Shown one piece after another: positions 1 through 7,224 of a stretch of 21,323 nt of DNA (position 1 is the first letter of the stretch; every line of letters starts with the position of its first letter). Made by a program: the position numbers and the translations under genes. The stretch is from Candidatus Bathyarchaeota archaeon (GTDB lineage: Archaea; Thermoproteota; Bathyarchaeia; Bathyarchaeales; Bathycorpusculaceae). The stretch spans positions 1-21,323 of the forward strand of contig DAOVIH010000009.1 in the NCBI GenBank assembly GCA_030673805.1, written 5' to 3'. Under the pieces are notes generated by a model. The model was not told where the DNA came from. It did no database searches and saw nothing but the letters and a program-made list of their open reading frames with translations.

Positions 1-123
1 AAAATTACAGAAAATGATTTCAGGTTGCTAATTAGCATATTTTTAGCTTGGATCATACTTAGCGTAGTCATCACTCTTGCAGCAACTTATTTCCTACTAA
101 GAAGATCTCACAAAAATCAATAA
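1..123 (+). CDS. C-terminal end of a membrane protein (partial)
   Basis: Frame 1 is open from the window edge to a TAA at 121-123 and gives 40 residues. They contain one strongly hydrophobic stretch of about 24 residues (roughly residues 9-33) followed by a short basic tail ending RRSHKNQ. This is the pattern of a C-terminal membrane anchor with its tail in the cytoplasm. The start and the rest of the protein lie outside the window, so the family cannot be named. Confidence rests on the undisturbed frame and the membrane-anchor composition only. Confidence 0.5.
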   Translation, partial: KITENDFRLLISIFLAWIILSVVITLAATYFLLRRSHKNQ

Positions 124-484
124 TTCTACATCAAAACTTCTAGACTACTCATTCTTAATGAAGATCTTACCATTTGAAATTTAAAATACTCAATCTCCTC
201 TTTTTCTTTCTCACCAGAAAACTGTAACATTAGATTATTTCTTAAACAAACAATCAAGAACCAATCAACTGAAAATGTGATTGACTAGAATATAAAAAAG
301 AGGGAAATTAGGAGAGTATCTTTAGCTTAGCTTTGTCACATATTTTTAGTCTATCTGGACTATAGTCGGTAAAGTGTATAGCTAGGACTGAAAAGGGATA
401 TAGAACCTGTCTAAAGTAAGTGAGAAGGAGAAAGATTAGGAGTTTTTATATTAGATAAGTAACGGAAACTTCAAAGGTGGTAAA
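124..484. other. AT-rich intergenic region upstream of the membrane methyltransferase
   Basis: I see no convincing gene, tRNA or repeat array in these 361 bases. The right end carries the promoter and ribosome site of the next gene: a TATA-like stretch at about 443-452 (tttttatatt) and a GGTGG at 476-480 just ahead of the ATG at 485. Confidence 0.5.
443..480 (+). promoter_or_regulatory. Predicted TATA box and ribosome site for the membrane methyltransferase gene
   Basis: The TATA-like tttttatatt lies about 35-40 nt before the ATG at 485. An AAAGGTGG sequence ending at 480 is a good match to an archaeal ribosome-binding site at short spacing. The site supports the ATG at 485 as the true start. 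Confidence 0.4.
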
Positions 485-1105
485 ATGTATATTTGGTTTC
501 TAATTTGCGTTTTAGCTGTGATTGCAGTAATACCGCTTCATTTTTTGTCAGTTGAGCATCTGAAACTTCAAGAAAGATATGGAAAGAACAAAGGAACTAA
601 AATTGGTGAGACCCTTGTTCTTATTTCTGGATGGGGGTTCTTTTTATTTTGGATAGGAATCTGGGTTTCGCCTCAACCCAGATTTGCTGTTCAGATTCTT
701 CACAATAAGTCGGTCTTGGTTCCAGTTGCAAATTTTTCTATTCCTTTATTTCATCTGATAATCTCGATGCCCATCATTGTGCTAGGTGCCTGGATTGCAA
801 TCAAAGGAGTAAAAGAGGTAACATTAAAAGTAGCAGAAACGCACAAAACCGAGAGAATTGTCACCACAGGTGTTTATTCCATTGTTCGACATCCACAATA
901 TCTAGGTGCTTTATTGGCGCATGTAGGGATTTCCATTCTATTATCTGCAACATATTCGGTACTTATTACTCCCTTGATGGTTATACTGATTTATCTCATC
1001 TCAAGGAAAGAGGAAGAAGAGCTAACTAAAGAATTTGGTAAAGAGTATGAAATTTACAAGAAAAAAGTGCCAATGTTAATACCAAGATTGCGATCCCGAG
1101 AATAA
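485..1105 (+). CDS. Isoprenylcysteine carboxyl methyltransferase / phospholipid methyltransferase family membrane protein
   Basis: A 206-residue integral membrane protein with about five hydrophobic segments. The C-terminal half carries the hallmark of the ICMT/PEMT superfamily: a GVYSIVRHPQYLG motif (about residues 129-141), a hydrophobic hairpin, and then an acidic helix with EEEELTKEFGKEYEIYKKKVP that ends in a short LIPRL tail. In this family the RHPxYxG motif and the Glu-rich helix form the S-adenosylmethionine site at the membrane surface. The substrate in archaea is generally unknown; a lipid or a small hydrophobic thiol or acid is possible, and protein prenylcysteine is only one option. 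The gene stands alone, facing the SSB gene. Start ATG with GGTGG ahead of it. Confidence 0.8.
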   Translation: MYIWFLICVLAVIAVIPLHFLSVEHLKLQERYGKNKGTKIGETLVLISGWGFFLFWIGIWVSPQPRFAVQILHNKSVLVPVANFSIPLFHLIISMPIIVLGAWIAIKGVKEVTLKVAETHKTERIVTTGVYSIVRHPQYLGALLAHVGISILLSATYSVLITPLMVILIYLISRKEEEELTKEFGKEYEIYKKKVPMLIPRLRSRE

Positions 1106-1334
1106 AAGTTCCAAGCATATGCTACTCTGGAATATACCAATTCTTTGAAGTGTGTGTCCTGCTCTGGGGGTCCAGCTGAATTTGAACTGAAAGTGGATTT
1201 GAAGATTCCAATCGCACCTAATGTTTTTGAAAAAATATGCCAAATATCATTTCTAGTTTAAACATAAATAGGAAAGCGGGGAAGAGCTGCTCTCCAGCTG
1301 GAAAAATAAGATTAAAGAAAACTCTGAGACAAAA

Positions 1335-1685
1335 TTATTCTGATTTTGAATCTGCCAAAGTTGTTGCTGTGGTACCAGTTTGTTCTACAGTTAGCGTCCC
1401 GTATCTTCCAACGTTAAGCTGGATTTCTCCCCTGAAGCTGGTCACATAACCATTTTCAATTTTGATCATATCATTCACATTGACTTGATCTATCTGTTCA
1501 TTCCATAATGTCAGTTTTATGTTTCCTGTCTCATCTGAGACAAGGACGTTTGCAACGTTGTAAGTTTCATCTTTGTATCTAGACGTGACTTCCCGGGTTT
1601 CTTCTTTTTCCTCTACTTTTGCCACGACGTTCACTCTTTTCATTCCATCCCCCAATTCATTAATCTTCAATCCGGTACTCTCCAT
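1335..1685 (-). CDS. Single-stranded DNA-binding protein, crenarchaeal-type OB fold
   Basis: The 116-residue protein is one OB fold with a short acidic, polar tail (ending TTLADSKSE), the architecture of the small crenarchaeal SSB. Visible features are an N-terminal KINELGDGMKRVNVVAKV strand region, the VANVLVSDETGNIKLTLWNEQ centre with the conserved D-E-T-G-N-I-K-L-T-L-W core, and NDMIKIENGYVTSFRGEIQLNVGRYG near the end. It should coat single-stranded DNA in replication and repair. It is the last gene of a leftward block, but a 205-base gap separates it from the Yip1 gene, and a TATA-like sequence of its own sits at 1727-1736. Methanogens mostly use longer RPA proteins, so this type points toward the TACK archaea. 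Confidence 0.85.
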   Translation of the reverse strand: MESTGLKINELGDGMKRVNVVAKVEEKEETREVTSRYKDETYNVANVLVSDETGNIKLTLWNEQIDQVNVNDMIKIENGYVTSFRGEIQLNVGRYGTLTVEQTGTTATTLADSKSE

Positions 1686-1726
1686 TGGTTTAGCTAAGAG
1701 TTTTCATTTGCACTCAGTGTTTCAAC

Positions 1727-1736
1727 CATATAAACA
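1727..1736 (-). promoter_or_regulatory. Predicted TATA box of the SSB gene
   Basis: Read on the minus strand, gtttatatgg lies about 42-50 nt before the ATG at 1685. This predicts a short 5' leader and independent transcription of the SSB gene. Confidence 0.35.
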
Positions 1737-1890
1737 TTACTAGCTATCTAAGATCACAGGTAGTACGAAGAGAATTTTCGTTTGTCAGGATTCGTTTGGG
1801 CAAACACAACAACTGCTACAAAATAAGTCTTCCATCGACATAAGATGAGTTCTTATTCAGAAGATGGAGTTCAGAGAAGTTGTACCGATT

Positions 1891-3042
1891 TCATAATCCT
1901 AGGATTAAGCTCACGAGTAAGATCATCAGTAAGAAGCTCGCAGCGGATATTATGAGGCTTTTCATCCATGAGAATTCTGAAAGTGTACGGGTAATTATTG
2001 CACATAAGGCTACGGTCCAAGCGTAAGCGACCCCTTGAATCAATGCGCCGATCTGCGTGACAAGGGCCAAAGCCTCCAGATTAACTTGAGATATCAGTTC
2101 TGCCTCTCCAGGAATACCTGCTGATAATTCGAGTGGGTAAACAAGAGATGAGACACTTGAATAGGTTACAATGCTTATCAAGGTGTAGAATACTAATGGC
2201 AAAAGCGCAATTCCAACAGCCACCATAAGGGGTTTCCAAACCAGTTGTCCCTTAAGGAGTCTAATCAACAAGTACATTAATGCGGCCAGCAGGATCCAAT
2301 TAAAGATAAACTCTGTGAAAGCAGTGAACGTGAAAGCTGCCAAGTATTCATTACCCCCAATTTCAATTAGAGTTTGAAAATTACCTCTGAAGAAGAGACC
2401 GTCGAGTCTTAGGGAGATCAGTGAAGCAGTAGGCCAAACAAACTCAAGTTTCAAACCCGTGATGTTTTCCCATCTTGCAGAAGCCTCGCTGCTAGACCAA
2501 TCTCCAGTCCCTATGGGGATGGTTATGTTGTTCCAAAGGGTGGCTGAATCGACAGAAAACTCTTCGCTTATATCTCTGTAAAAGAAGTTGGAAGAATTTA
2601 GGGAGTACAAAGATATTGTCACGTTTTCAGGTTTGGTTTCAGGAGTTAAAATTCTTATTCGGATTGACAGATTGTTGTAGCCGTCAGCACCGCAGTCGAC
2701 TGAATCAAAAGTTTTTAACTCTGCAATAACGTAATTGCTGTCTGAAATTGAAAATTCGACACTGCTGTTTCCATAGATGTAATCATCATTATTGTCGATG
2801 ATGGATATACCGGGGTTTCCAGTCCACAATTTTGCATCTTCCGTCCACGCATCCATCTCGTTCAAGCTTGGCGTTGTCAGTTCAAAATATGATCTGGAGG
2901 CAACAGCATAGTAGAAACCTACTTGAGCCCCAACGAAAAGCAGCATCACCAATAATGACCCCAAGTATTTTGGTTCTTTAATGATCTCTGCGAAGGCTTT
3001 TTGAGGGGCGTAGATCACTTTGAGAAGCTGGCGAAGGGACAA
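1891..3042 (-). CDS. Yip1-family membrane protein with a large predicted extracellular insert
   Basis: The 383-residue protein starts with the MSLRQLLKVIYAPQKAFAEI signature seen before the first membrane segment of prokaryotic Yip1 proteins (PxxAFxxI). TM1 spans about residues 28-48. Residues about 52-225 form a polar, beta-rich domain with six N-x-S/T sequons, Trp-rich motifs (WNNITIPIG, SSSEASARWENITGLKLEF) and an SLRLDGLFF segment, resembling a jelly-roll carbohydrate-binding domain. Four more hydrophobic segments then follow, the remaining Yip1 core. The sequons suggest that the insert faces outside, where archaeal N-glycosylation occurs. The start is TTG at 3042; no in-frame ATG lies close upstream. 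It follows the HMG-CoA synthase gene by 51 bases, but no functional link is evident. The exact role of archaeal Yip1 proteins is unknown. Confidence 0.7.
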   Translation of the reverse strand: MSLRQLLKVIYAPQKAFAEIIKEPKYLGSLLVMLLFVGAQVGFYYAVASRSYFELTTPSLNEMDAWTEDAKLWTGNPGISIIDNNDDYIYGNSSVEFSISDSNYVIAELKTFDSVDCGADGYNNLSIRIRILTPETKPENVTISLYSLNSSNFFYRDISEEFSVDSATLWNNITIPIGTGDWSSSEASARWENITGLKLEFVWPTASLISLRLDGLFFRGNFQTLIEIGGNEYLAAFTFTAFTEFIFNWILLAALMYLLIRLLKGQLVWKPLMVAVGIALLPLVFYTLISIVTYSSVSSLVYPLELSAGIPGEAELISQVNLEALALVTQIGALIQGVAYAWTVALCAIITRTLSEFSWMKSLIISAASFLLMILLVSLILGL

Positions 3043-3093
3043 TTGATTGTGCTCCGTCTGTAAAACATCAGGTTTGACGTATTAAAAGGTTAG

Positions 3094-4602
3094 TCACATT
3101 CCCATCTTGAGGCGTCGGTATGTGGTGTAGTCCACGTAATTCAAAAAAGGGTTTTTAGCTTGGTACTTGACTGTCATTCTCTGGCGGGCTCTCTTTTCGG
3201 TTAACTGTCTTGTTGTTTTAATTGAATATGAATCGCTTCCGGCACCAGAGCCATAGCTTGTAATTATGATGCGCTCTTCCGGCGCAGCAACATCTAGAAC
3301 CGCGGCTAACCCCAAAAGGGAACAGCCTGAATATGTGTTTCCAAAATTGCACACTTGGAGGGAATCTCTGTATTGTTCTTCTTTGAAGCCCAGCTCCTTA
3401 GCGATTTTAACTGGAAACCGAGGGTTAGGTTGGTGTGCAACAAAATAGTCTACGTCTTTTGATCTTAGGTTGAGTTTTTCCATCAGTTTTTTGGTTGCTT
3501 TTCTAACGTGTTTGAAGTAGGCAGGTTCACCAGTAAATCGGCCGCCGTGCATCGGGAAAGGTTCTCCGTCTCGCCGCCAGAAGTCAGGAGTATCAGAAGT
3601 GCATGAGTACCAACCTTCAATCTCTGCGATAACGTCATGTTTTCCAAAGATGAATGCTGACGCGCCGAAGCCGACAAACCGATCTAGTTCCCCGCCCGGA
3701 CAGCCCCTAGGTGCCGATTGAGAGTTGTCTGTTCCTATGACCATAGCTGCGGGTATCCCCGATTTTGGGTAGTTGATAAGTGACACCGCGTCTTTAAACA
3801 TGCTTGAAGATGCTTTGCATGCAAACTCAGTATCTACGGCATCCACTGCTTGAACATCTTCATCCTCTTCTCCTAGCTTAAGAACTTGGGCAACTTTTGA
3901 CGCTATAGGTTTTACAGCGTAGGGGTTGGATTCTGAACCCACGTAGATTTTTCCAACTGATGAACTGTCAAGACCTGCGTGTATTAAGGCTAGTTTGCCT
4001 GCTTCAACGGCAGCGGTTATTGCGTCCTCGTCAATAAATGGTACTGAGCGTTCAATTGAACCTTCTTTGATTCTGAATCTTGATGTATAGACTCCGTAGC
4101 TAACAATTCCTGGAGTGACATACTCTTTTTTCGGCTCTACAACCGAGTAATGTTGATATGGGTAGTATTCATCGGCAAATGTGAATGCTAAAGATATTGT
4201 AGGGATTACGTCACATTTGCCTACGGAGTAGCGTCTTCGAAATCTTGGAACAACCTCTTTTCCTTCAAGGGCTGAAAAATCAACCATTTCTGCTTGTGGC
4301 ACGATTTGATCTGTAATCCTCCCAGGAACCATTATTTGCCCATCGTGAAAGGAGACTAAACCGAAAACATAACTCTCCAATTTTGCAAATTTGTTTGTTG
4401 GTTCAGTGATTAATGTACATAATTCGAGTTTACCTTTTTCGTAAAATAGATCCAGCGAATCCATTTTTCCGAAGCTTTTCCGCCCACAGACCCCACAGTA
4501 GTCTCTGAGCTCAAAGTACTCTTTCCCACAGAGTTGACATCGAGATGCTCTTAATCTGTCACCCAGATAGGAAATTCTTCGTTCTATTGGTCCACTGCTC
4601 AT
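3094..4602 (-). CDS. HMG-CoA synthase with N-terminal DUF35 (zinc ribbon + OB fold) fusion
   Basis: This 502-residue protein joins two parts of the archaeal mevalonate entry complex. Residues 1 to about 150 are a DUF35 domain with a zinc ribbon (C22-x2-C25, C36-x2-C39) and an OB fold; DUF35 proteins hold the CoA arm in the thiolase/HMGS complex. Residues about 160-502 are an HMG-CoA synthase, which condenses acetyl-CoA with acetoacetyl-CoA. Its catalytic residues look complete: Glu224 in VGSESNPYAVKP, Cys262 in TEFACKASS and His390 in VAHQPNPRFP; FGNTYSGCSLLGLAA and SYGSGAGSD are also family motifs. I chose the ATG at 4602 because it gives an ATGA overlap with the thiolase stop (4599-4602), implying translational coupling; an alternative start 24 bases upstream exists at 4626. 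In many archaea the DUF35 protein is encoded separately, so the fusion is notable. Confidence 0.88.
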   Translation of the reverse strand: MSSGPIERRISYLGDRLRASRCQLCGKEYFELRDYCGVCGRKSFGKMDSLDLFYEKGKLELCTLITEPTNKFAKLESYVFGLVSFHDGQIMVPGRITDQIVPQAEMVDFSALEGKEVVPRFRRRYSVGKCDVIPTISLAFTFADEYYPYQHYSVVEPKKEYVTPGIVSYGVYTSRFRIKEGSIERSVPFIDEDAITAAVEAGKLALIHAGLDSSSVGKIYVGSESNPYAVKPIASKVAQVLKLGEEDEDVQAVDAVDTEFACKASSSMFKDAVSLINYPKSGIPAAMVIGTDNSQSAPRGCPGGELDRFVGFGASAFIFGKHDVIAEIEGWYSCTSDTPDFWRRDGEPFPMHGGRFTGEPAYFKHVRKATKKLMEKLNLRSKDVDYFVAHQPNPRFPVKIAKELGFKEEQYRDSLQVCNFGNTYSGCSLLGLAAVLDVAAPEERIIITSYGSGAGSDSYSIKTTRQLTEKRARQRMTVKYQAKNPFLNYVDYTTYRRLKMGM

Positions 4603-5801
4603 TTTTGTTCCTTCCCCAAAACGCACACATAAGCTTTGGTGCCAAACCCTTCTAATTCATGTGTACAACCAAATCGATTTTCTCTTTCATTCTGAATCTG
4701 CCTATCCCCAGCCTCGCCCCTCAATTGCTTAAAGATCTCAAAAATCTGAGCACCGCCAGTAGCTCCTAGGGGATTTCCGTCTGCTTTTAATCCACCGTCG
4801 GTGTTAACAAAAAGCTTCTTGCCATTTAGTGCGTAATATGTCTTGTAATCCTGACAACTATCATAGATTACTTTCCAAGCGGTTCCAGGTTCATAAAAGC
4901 CTAGATCCTCAAGAGCTATCAGTTCCATGAATGTAGACTGATCGTATAGCTCGAGTAACTGAACATCCTTTGGACTGATTTCTGCCCTGGAAAAGGAGTT
5001 TCGCATCGCTGTTTTCGAGGCAATGAAATGGGTCAAATCGTCCCTTGCTGGAAAATTCAGAAAGTCAGTAGCGGAAGAATGACCCAAAACGTAAACGGGC
5101 TTGTCGGTTATCTTTTTCGCTAATTCATCGCTGGTGAGAATTAAGGCCGAAGCCCCATCAGAAATCGGGGCAAAATCGTAGAGTCCCAAAGGCTTCCTTG
5201 ATGCTTTTCGCGCCTTGAAGACCTGTTCAACAGTGATCGCTCTCTGAAACTGAGCGTATTCATTCTTCACTGCGTTTGCGTGGTTTTTGACTGCAATCTG
5301 CGCCAAGGCAATCTTTAGTTTCTCCAAGTTTTCGCCTGTCAGTCCATACTTTCGAATATAAGCCCGAAGCATCAGTTCGTGGTTTGCTTCAGGAGTTCCT
5401 CCTGCGTAGTAACTCCATGGGTCTTCAAGCAGCATTAGGTCATCACGAATTTTGTCCCACCGATCGGTCATTTTCTCAATACCGCCTACTAGAACGGTCT
5501 TGTACACTCCAGCTTGAATAGCGTGACAAGCGGTTACTAGTGCGGCGCTGACAGATCGTGTAACCTCCATAGGGACATGAAGTTCGGTGAGTTCAGAGAG
5601 AAATCCTTCTTCCAGACCTAACTTGTTTGTAATAGGGAGAAAACAATCTGAGAGATAGCAGGCTTCTAAGCCTCTCCTTTCGATTCCAGAATCTTTCGAA
5701 GCTGTTAGCCAAGCTTCTTCAATCAGTTTTTCCGGTTCTTTTCCATAGTGCTCACCAAACTTGGTGCGGCCAACGGCAACTATGGCAGGAAGATTTCTCA
5801 T
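4599..5801 (-). CDS. Thiolase-family protein (SCP-x type) with substituted catalytic residues
   Basis: A 400-residue protein with the full thiolase fold pattern: IVAVGRTKFG at the N-terminus, VLVGGIEKMTD, KNHANAVKNEYAQF, FAPISDGASALIL and GGLKADGNPLGATGG. It is the expected partner of the DUF35-HMGS gene, with which it overlaps by ATGA. However, the nucleophile segment, normally ACASG, reads VTRSV, placing Thr81 where Cys is expected. The GHP histidine is Asn343 (GNP), and the HDAF-type motif reads YDQSTF (Tyr286). Only the late His381 (CTHELEGFG) is retained. It may therefore be a structural or regulatory subunit or a thiolase with altered chemistry. The start is uncertain: ATG at 5801 is preferred (MRNLPAIVAVG), but an in-frame TTG at 5825 lies about 23 nt from a TATA box and could be a leaderless start. 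Confidence 0.85.
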   Translation of the reverse strand: MRNLPAIVAVGRTKFGEHYGKEPEKLIEEAWLTASKDSGIERRGLEACYLSDCFLPITNKLGLEEGFLSELTELHVPMEVTRSVSAALVTACHAIQAGVYKTVLVGGIEKMTDRWDKIRDDLMLLEDPWSYYAGGTPEANHELMLRAYIRKYGLTGENLEKLKIALAQIAVKNHANAVKNEYAQFQRAITVEQVFKARKASRKPLGLYDFAPISDGASALILTSDELAKKITDKPVYVLGHSSATDFLNFPARDDLTHFIASKTAMRNSFSRAEISPKDVQLLELYDQSTFMELIALEDLGFYEPGTAWKVIYDSCQDYKTYYALNGKKLFVNTDGGLKADGNPLGATGGAQIFEIFKQLRGEAGDRQIQNERENRFGCTHELEGFGTKAYVCVLGKEQK

Positions 5802-5844
5802 TTGGTTTTCCCTTCTAGATTGCAAGTATCCTTTTTCTAATTGG

Positions 5845-5852
5845 CTTTTAAG
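5845..5852 (-). promoter_or_regulatory. Predicted TATA box of the thiolase-HMGS operon
   Basis: On the minus strand, cttaaaag is centred near 5848. A transcription start about 23-27 nt downstream would fall near 5822-5825, giving either a leaderless TTG or a 20-25 nt leader before the ATG at 5801. Confidence 0.4.
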
Positions 5853-5929
5853 TCTTTGCTAAATCTATGAAACATCCACAACGGAGGTTGGTTTTACGAA
5901 CACCTTCTAACCTCTCAAGCAAAGCAGGA

Positions 5930-7150
5930 TTACTTGCGGGTCGGAGTGGAGGAAAGAAGTAGTGGCATGAAACAACCATGTTTAACTAAACCAAATGCGC
6001 CTCTTTCGGCTGAGAATTCGTCAAACCTTTGGACGTCGTCAGAAGGCAGGAAAGGAGAACAAATCGAAAAAGGCACCGGGTCTTTTGAGTGTGTTCCAAG
6101 TCTAATCGGAGTGGGATGATCGGGTAAAAGGGCAACAACGCTCTCTTCTTTCAGGCCGTCAAGAATCCTTCCCACCAGTCTTTTGTCCAAGTCTTCAATA
6201 GTTTTAACCTTCTGCAGATAGTCTTTGGAATGCCCTGCTTCATCTGGTGCTTCAACATGCACAAAGACCAAATCATGTTCCTTAAGAGCTTTCAACGCAA
6301 ATTCTGCTTTTCCTTCATAGTTTGTATCATACAAACCGGTGGCCCCAGGAACATCAACAATTTTCATTCCTGCACAAATTCCGATTCCCTTCACCAAGTC
6401 CACAGCGGATATAACTGCTGCATTTAAACCGTATTTTCTCCCAAAGGACGGCATTACAGGCTTTTTTCCACCACCCCAAGGCCAGATCATATTTCCAAGA
6501 TTATTTCCGGTTTTTTTTCTATCAATATTAACAGGATGTGACTCTAAAATCCCCATAGAATCATGAATTAGTTTTCTTAACAGATTTGCTGTTTTTTCTG
6601 CCTCCACCGACATAGCTTTTGGCAAAACCGTCGAGATATCAGCCCCTATAACCTCGTGGGGGGGAGTGCATTTAATAGAAAGAGAACCGGAAAGATTCCT
6701 TAAGATTAGAAAATGTCTATAGCCTAGTCCAGGAAAAAACTCGATTTCATTGGGTTTCTCCAAAGTTTTCTTCAATGACTCTATTAATCTGAAGGATTCA
6801 CTACTTGTAATGTGACCAGCAGAATAGTCAACTAGAATTCCACCCTTTTCTGTTATCAGATTACACCTGAACGCTACGTCATTCGCATTCAGCCGAATAC
6901 CTCTAGAAGCAGCTTCAAAAGGTCCTCTACCTGTAAAAAACCGTCTAGGATCATAACCCAGAACCGAAAGGATTGCCGCACCTGAACCCGGCGTCAAACC
7001 CTCATACAATGTCTTAAGAAGACCACTTTGGCCTTTGGCTGCTATTTTATCCATGTTAGGTTTAAATGCCACTTGTAGAGGAGTCATATTTTCCAGTTCA
7101 GGAACGGGACAATCAGCCATTCCATCCCCAACAACAATCACATACTTCAT
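5930..7150 (-). CDS. apgM: Cofactor-independent phosphoglycerate mutase, archaeal type (ApgM)
   Basis: The 406-residue protein belongs to the alkaline phosphatase superfamily and interconverts 3- and 2-phosphoglycerate in glycolysis and gluconeogenesis. It has the N-terminal metal site VVGDGMAD (Asp9), the phosphoserine site PGSGAAILSVLGYDP (Ser56), TGRGPFEAASRGI, FVHVEAPDEAGH and LLPDHPTP near the C-terminus. Length matches archaeal ApgM (about 400-410). In the relatives I remember, the serine is followed by Asp (GSD), while here it is Gly57; see the findings. A close relative of this family has been proposed to act as homoserine kinase, which I cannot exclude. ATG start with a GGGTGA ribosome site five bases ahead. 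It lies 74 bases downstream of pncB and is probably co-transcribed. Confidence 0.82.
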   Translation of the reverse strand: MKYVIVVGDGMADCPVPELENMTPLQVAFKPNMDKIAAKGQSGLLKTLYEGLTPGSGAAILSVLGYDPRRFFTGRGPFEAASRGIRLNANDVAFRCNLITEKGGILVDYSAGHITSSESFRLIESLKKTLEKPNEIEFFPGLGYRHFLILRNLSGSLSIKCTPPHEVIGADISTVLPKAMSVEAEKTANLLRKLIHDSMGILESHPVNIDRKKTGNNLGNMIWPWGGGKKPVMPSFGRKYGLNAAVISAVDLVKGIGICAGMKIVDVPGATGLYDTNYEGKAEFALKALKEHDLVFVHVEAPDEAGHSKDYLQKVKTIEDLDKRLVGRILDGLKEESVVALLPDHPTPIRLGTHSKDPVPFSICSPFLPSDDVQRFDEFSAERGAFGLVKHGCFMPLLLSSTPTRK

Positions 7151-7224
7151 TTATTCACCCGATTGATTTTGAACTAGACCTGTTCAAGACATATCCATTA
7201 GCTATCGTTATGAACCAGCTTATT

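Noticed and set aside
1237..1449. Rightward open frame of 70 codons overlapping the SSB gene
   Set aside because: More than half of it lies antisense to a well-supported SSB gene, and the translation shows no domain character.
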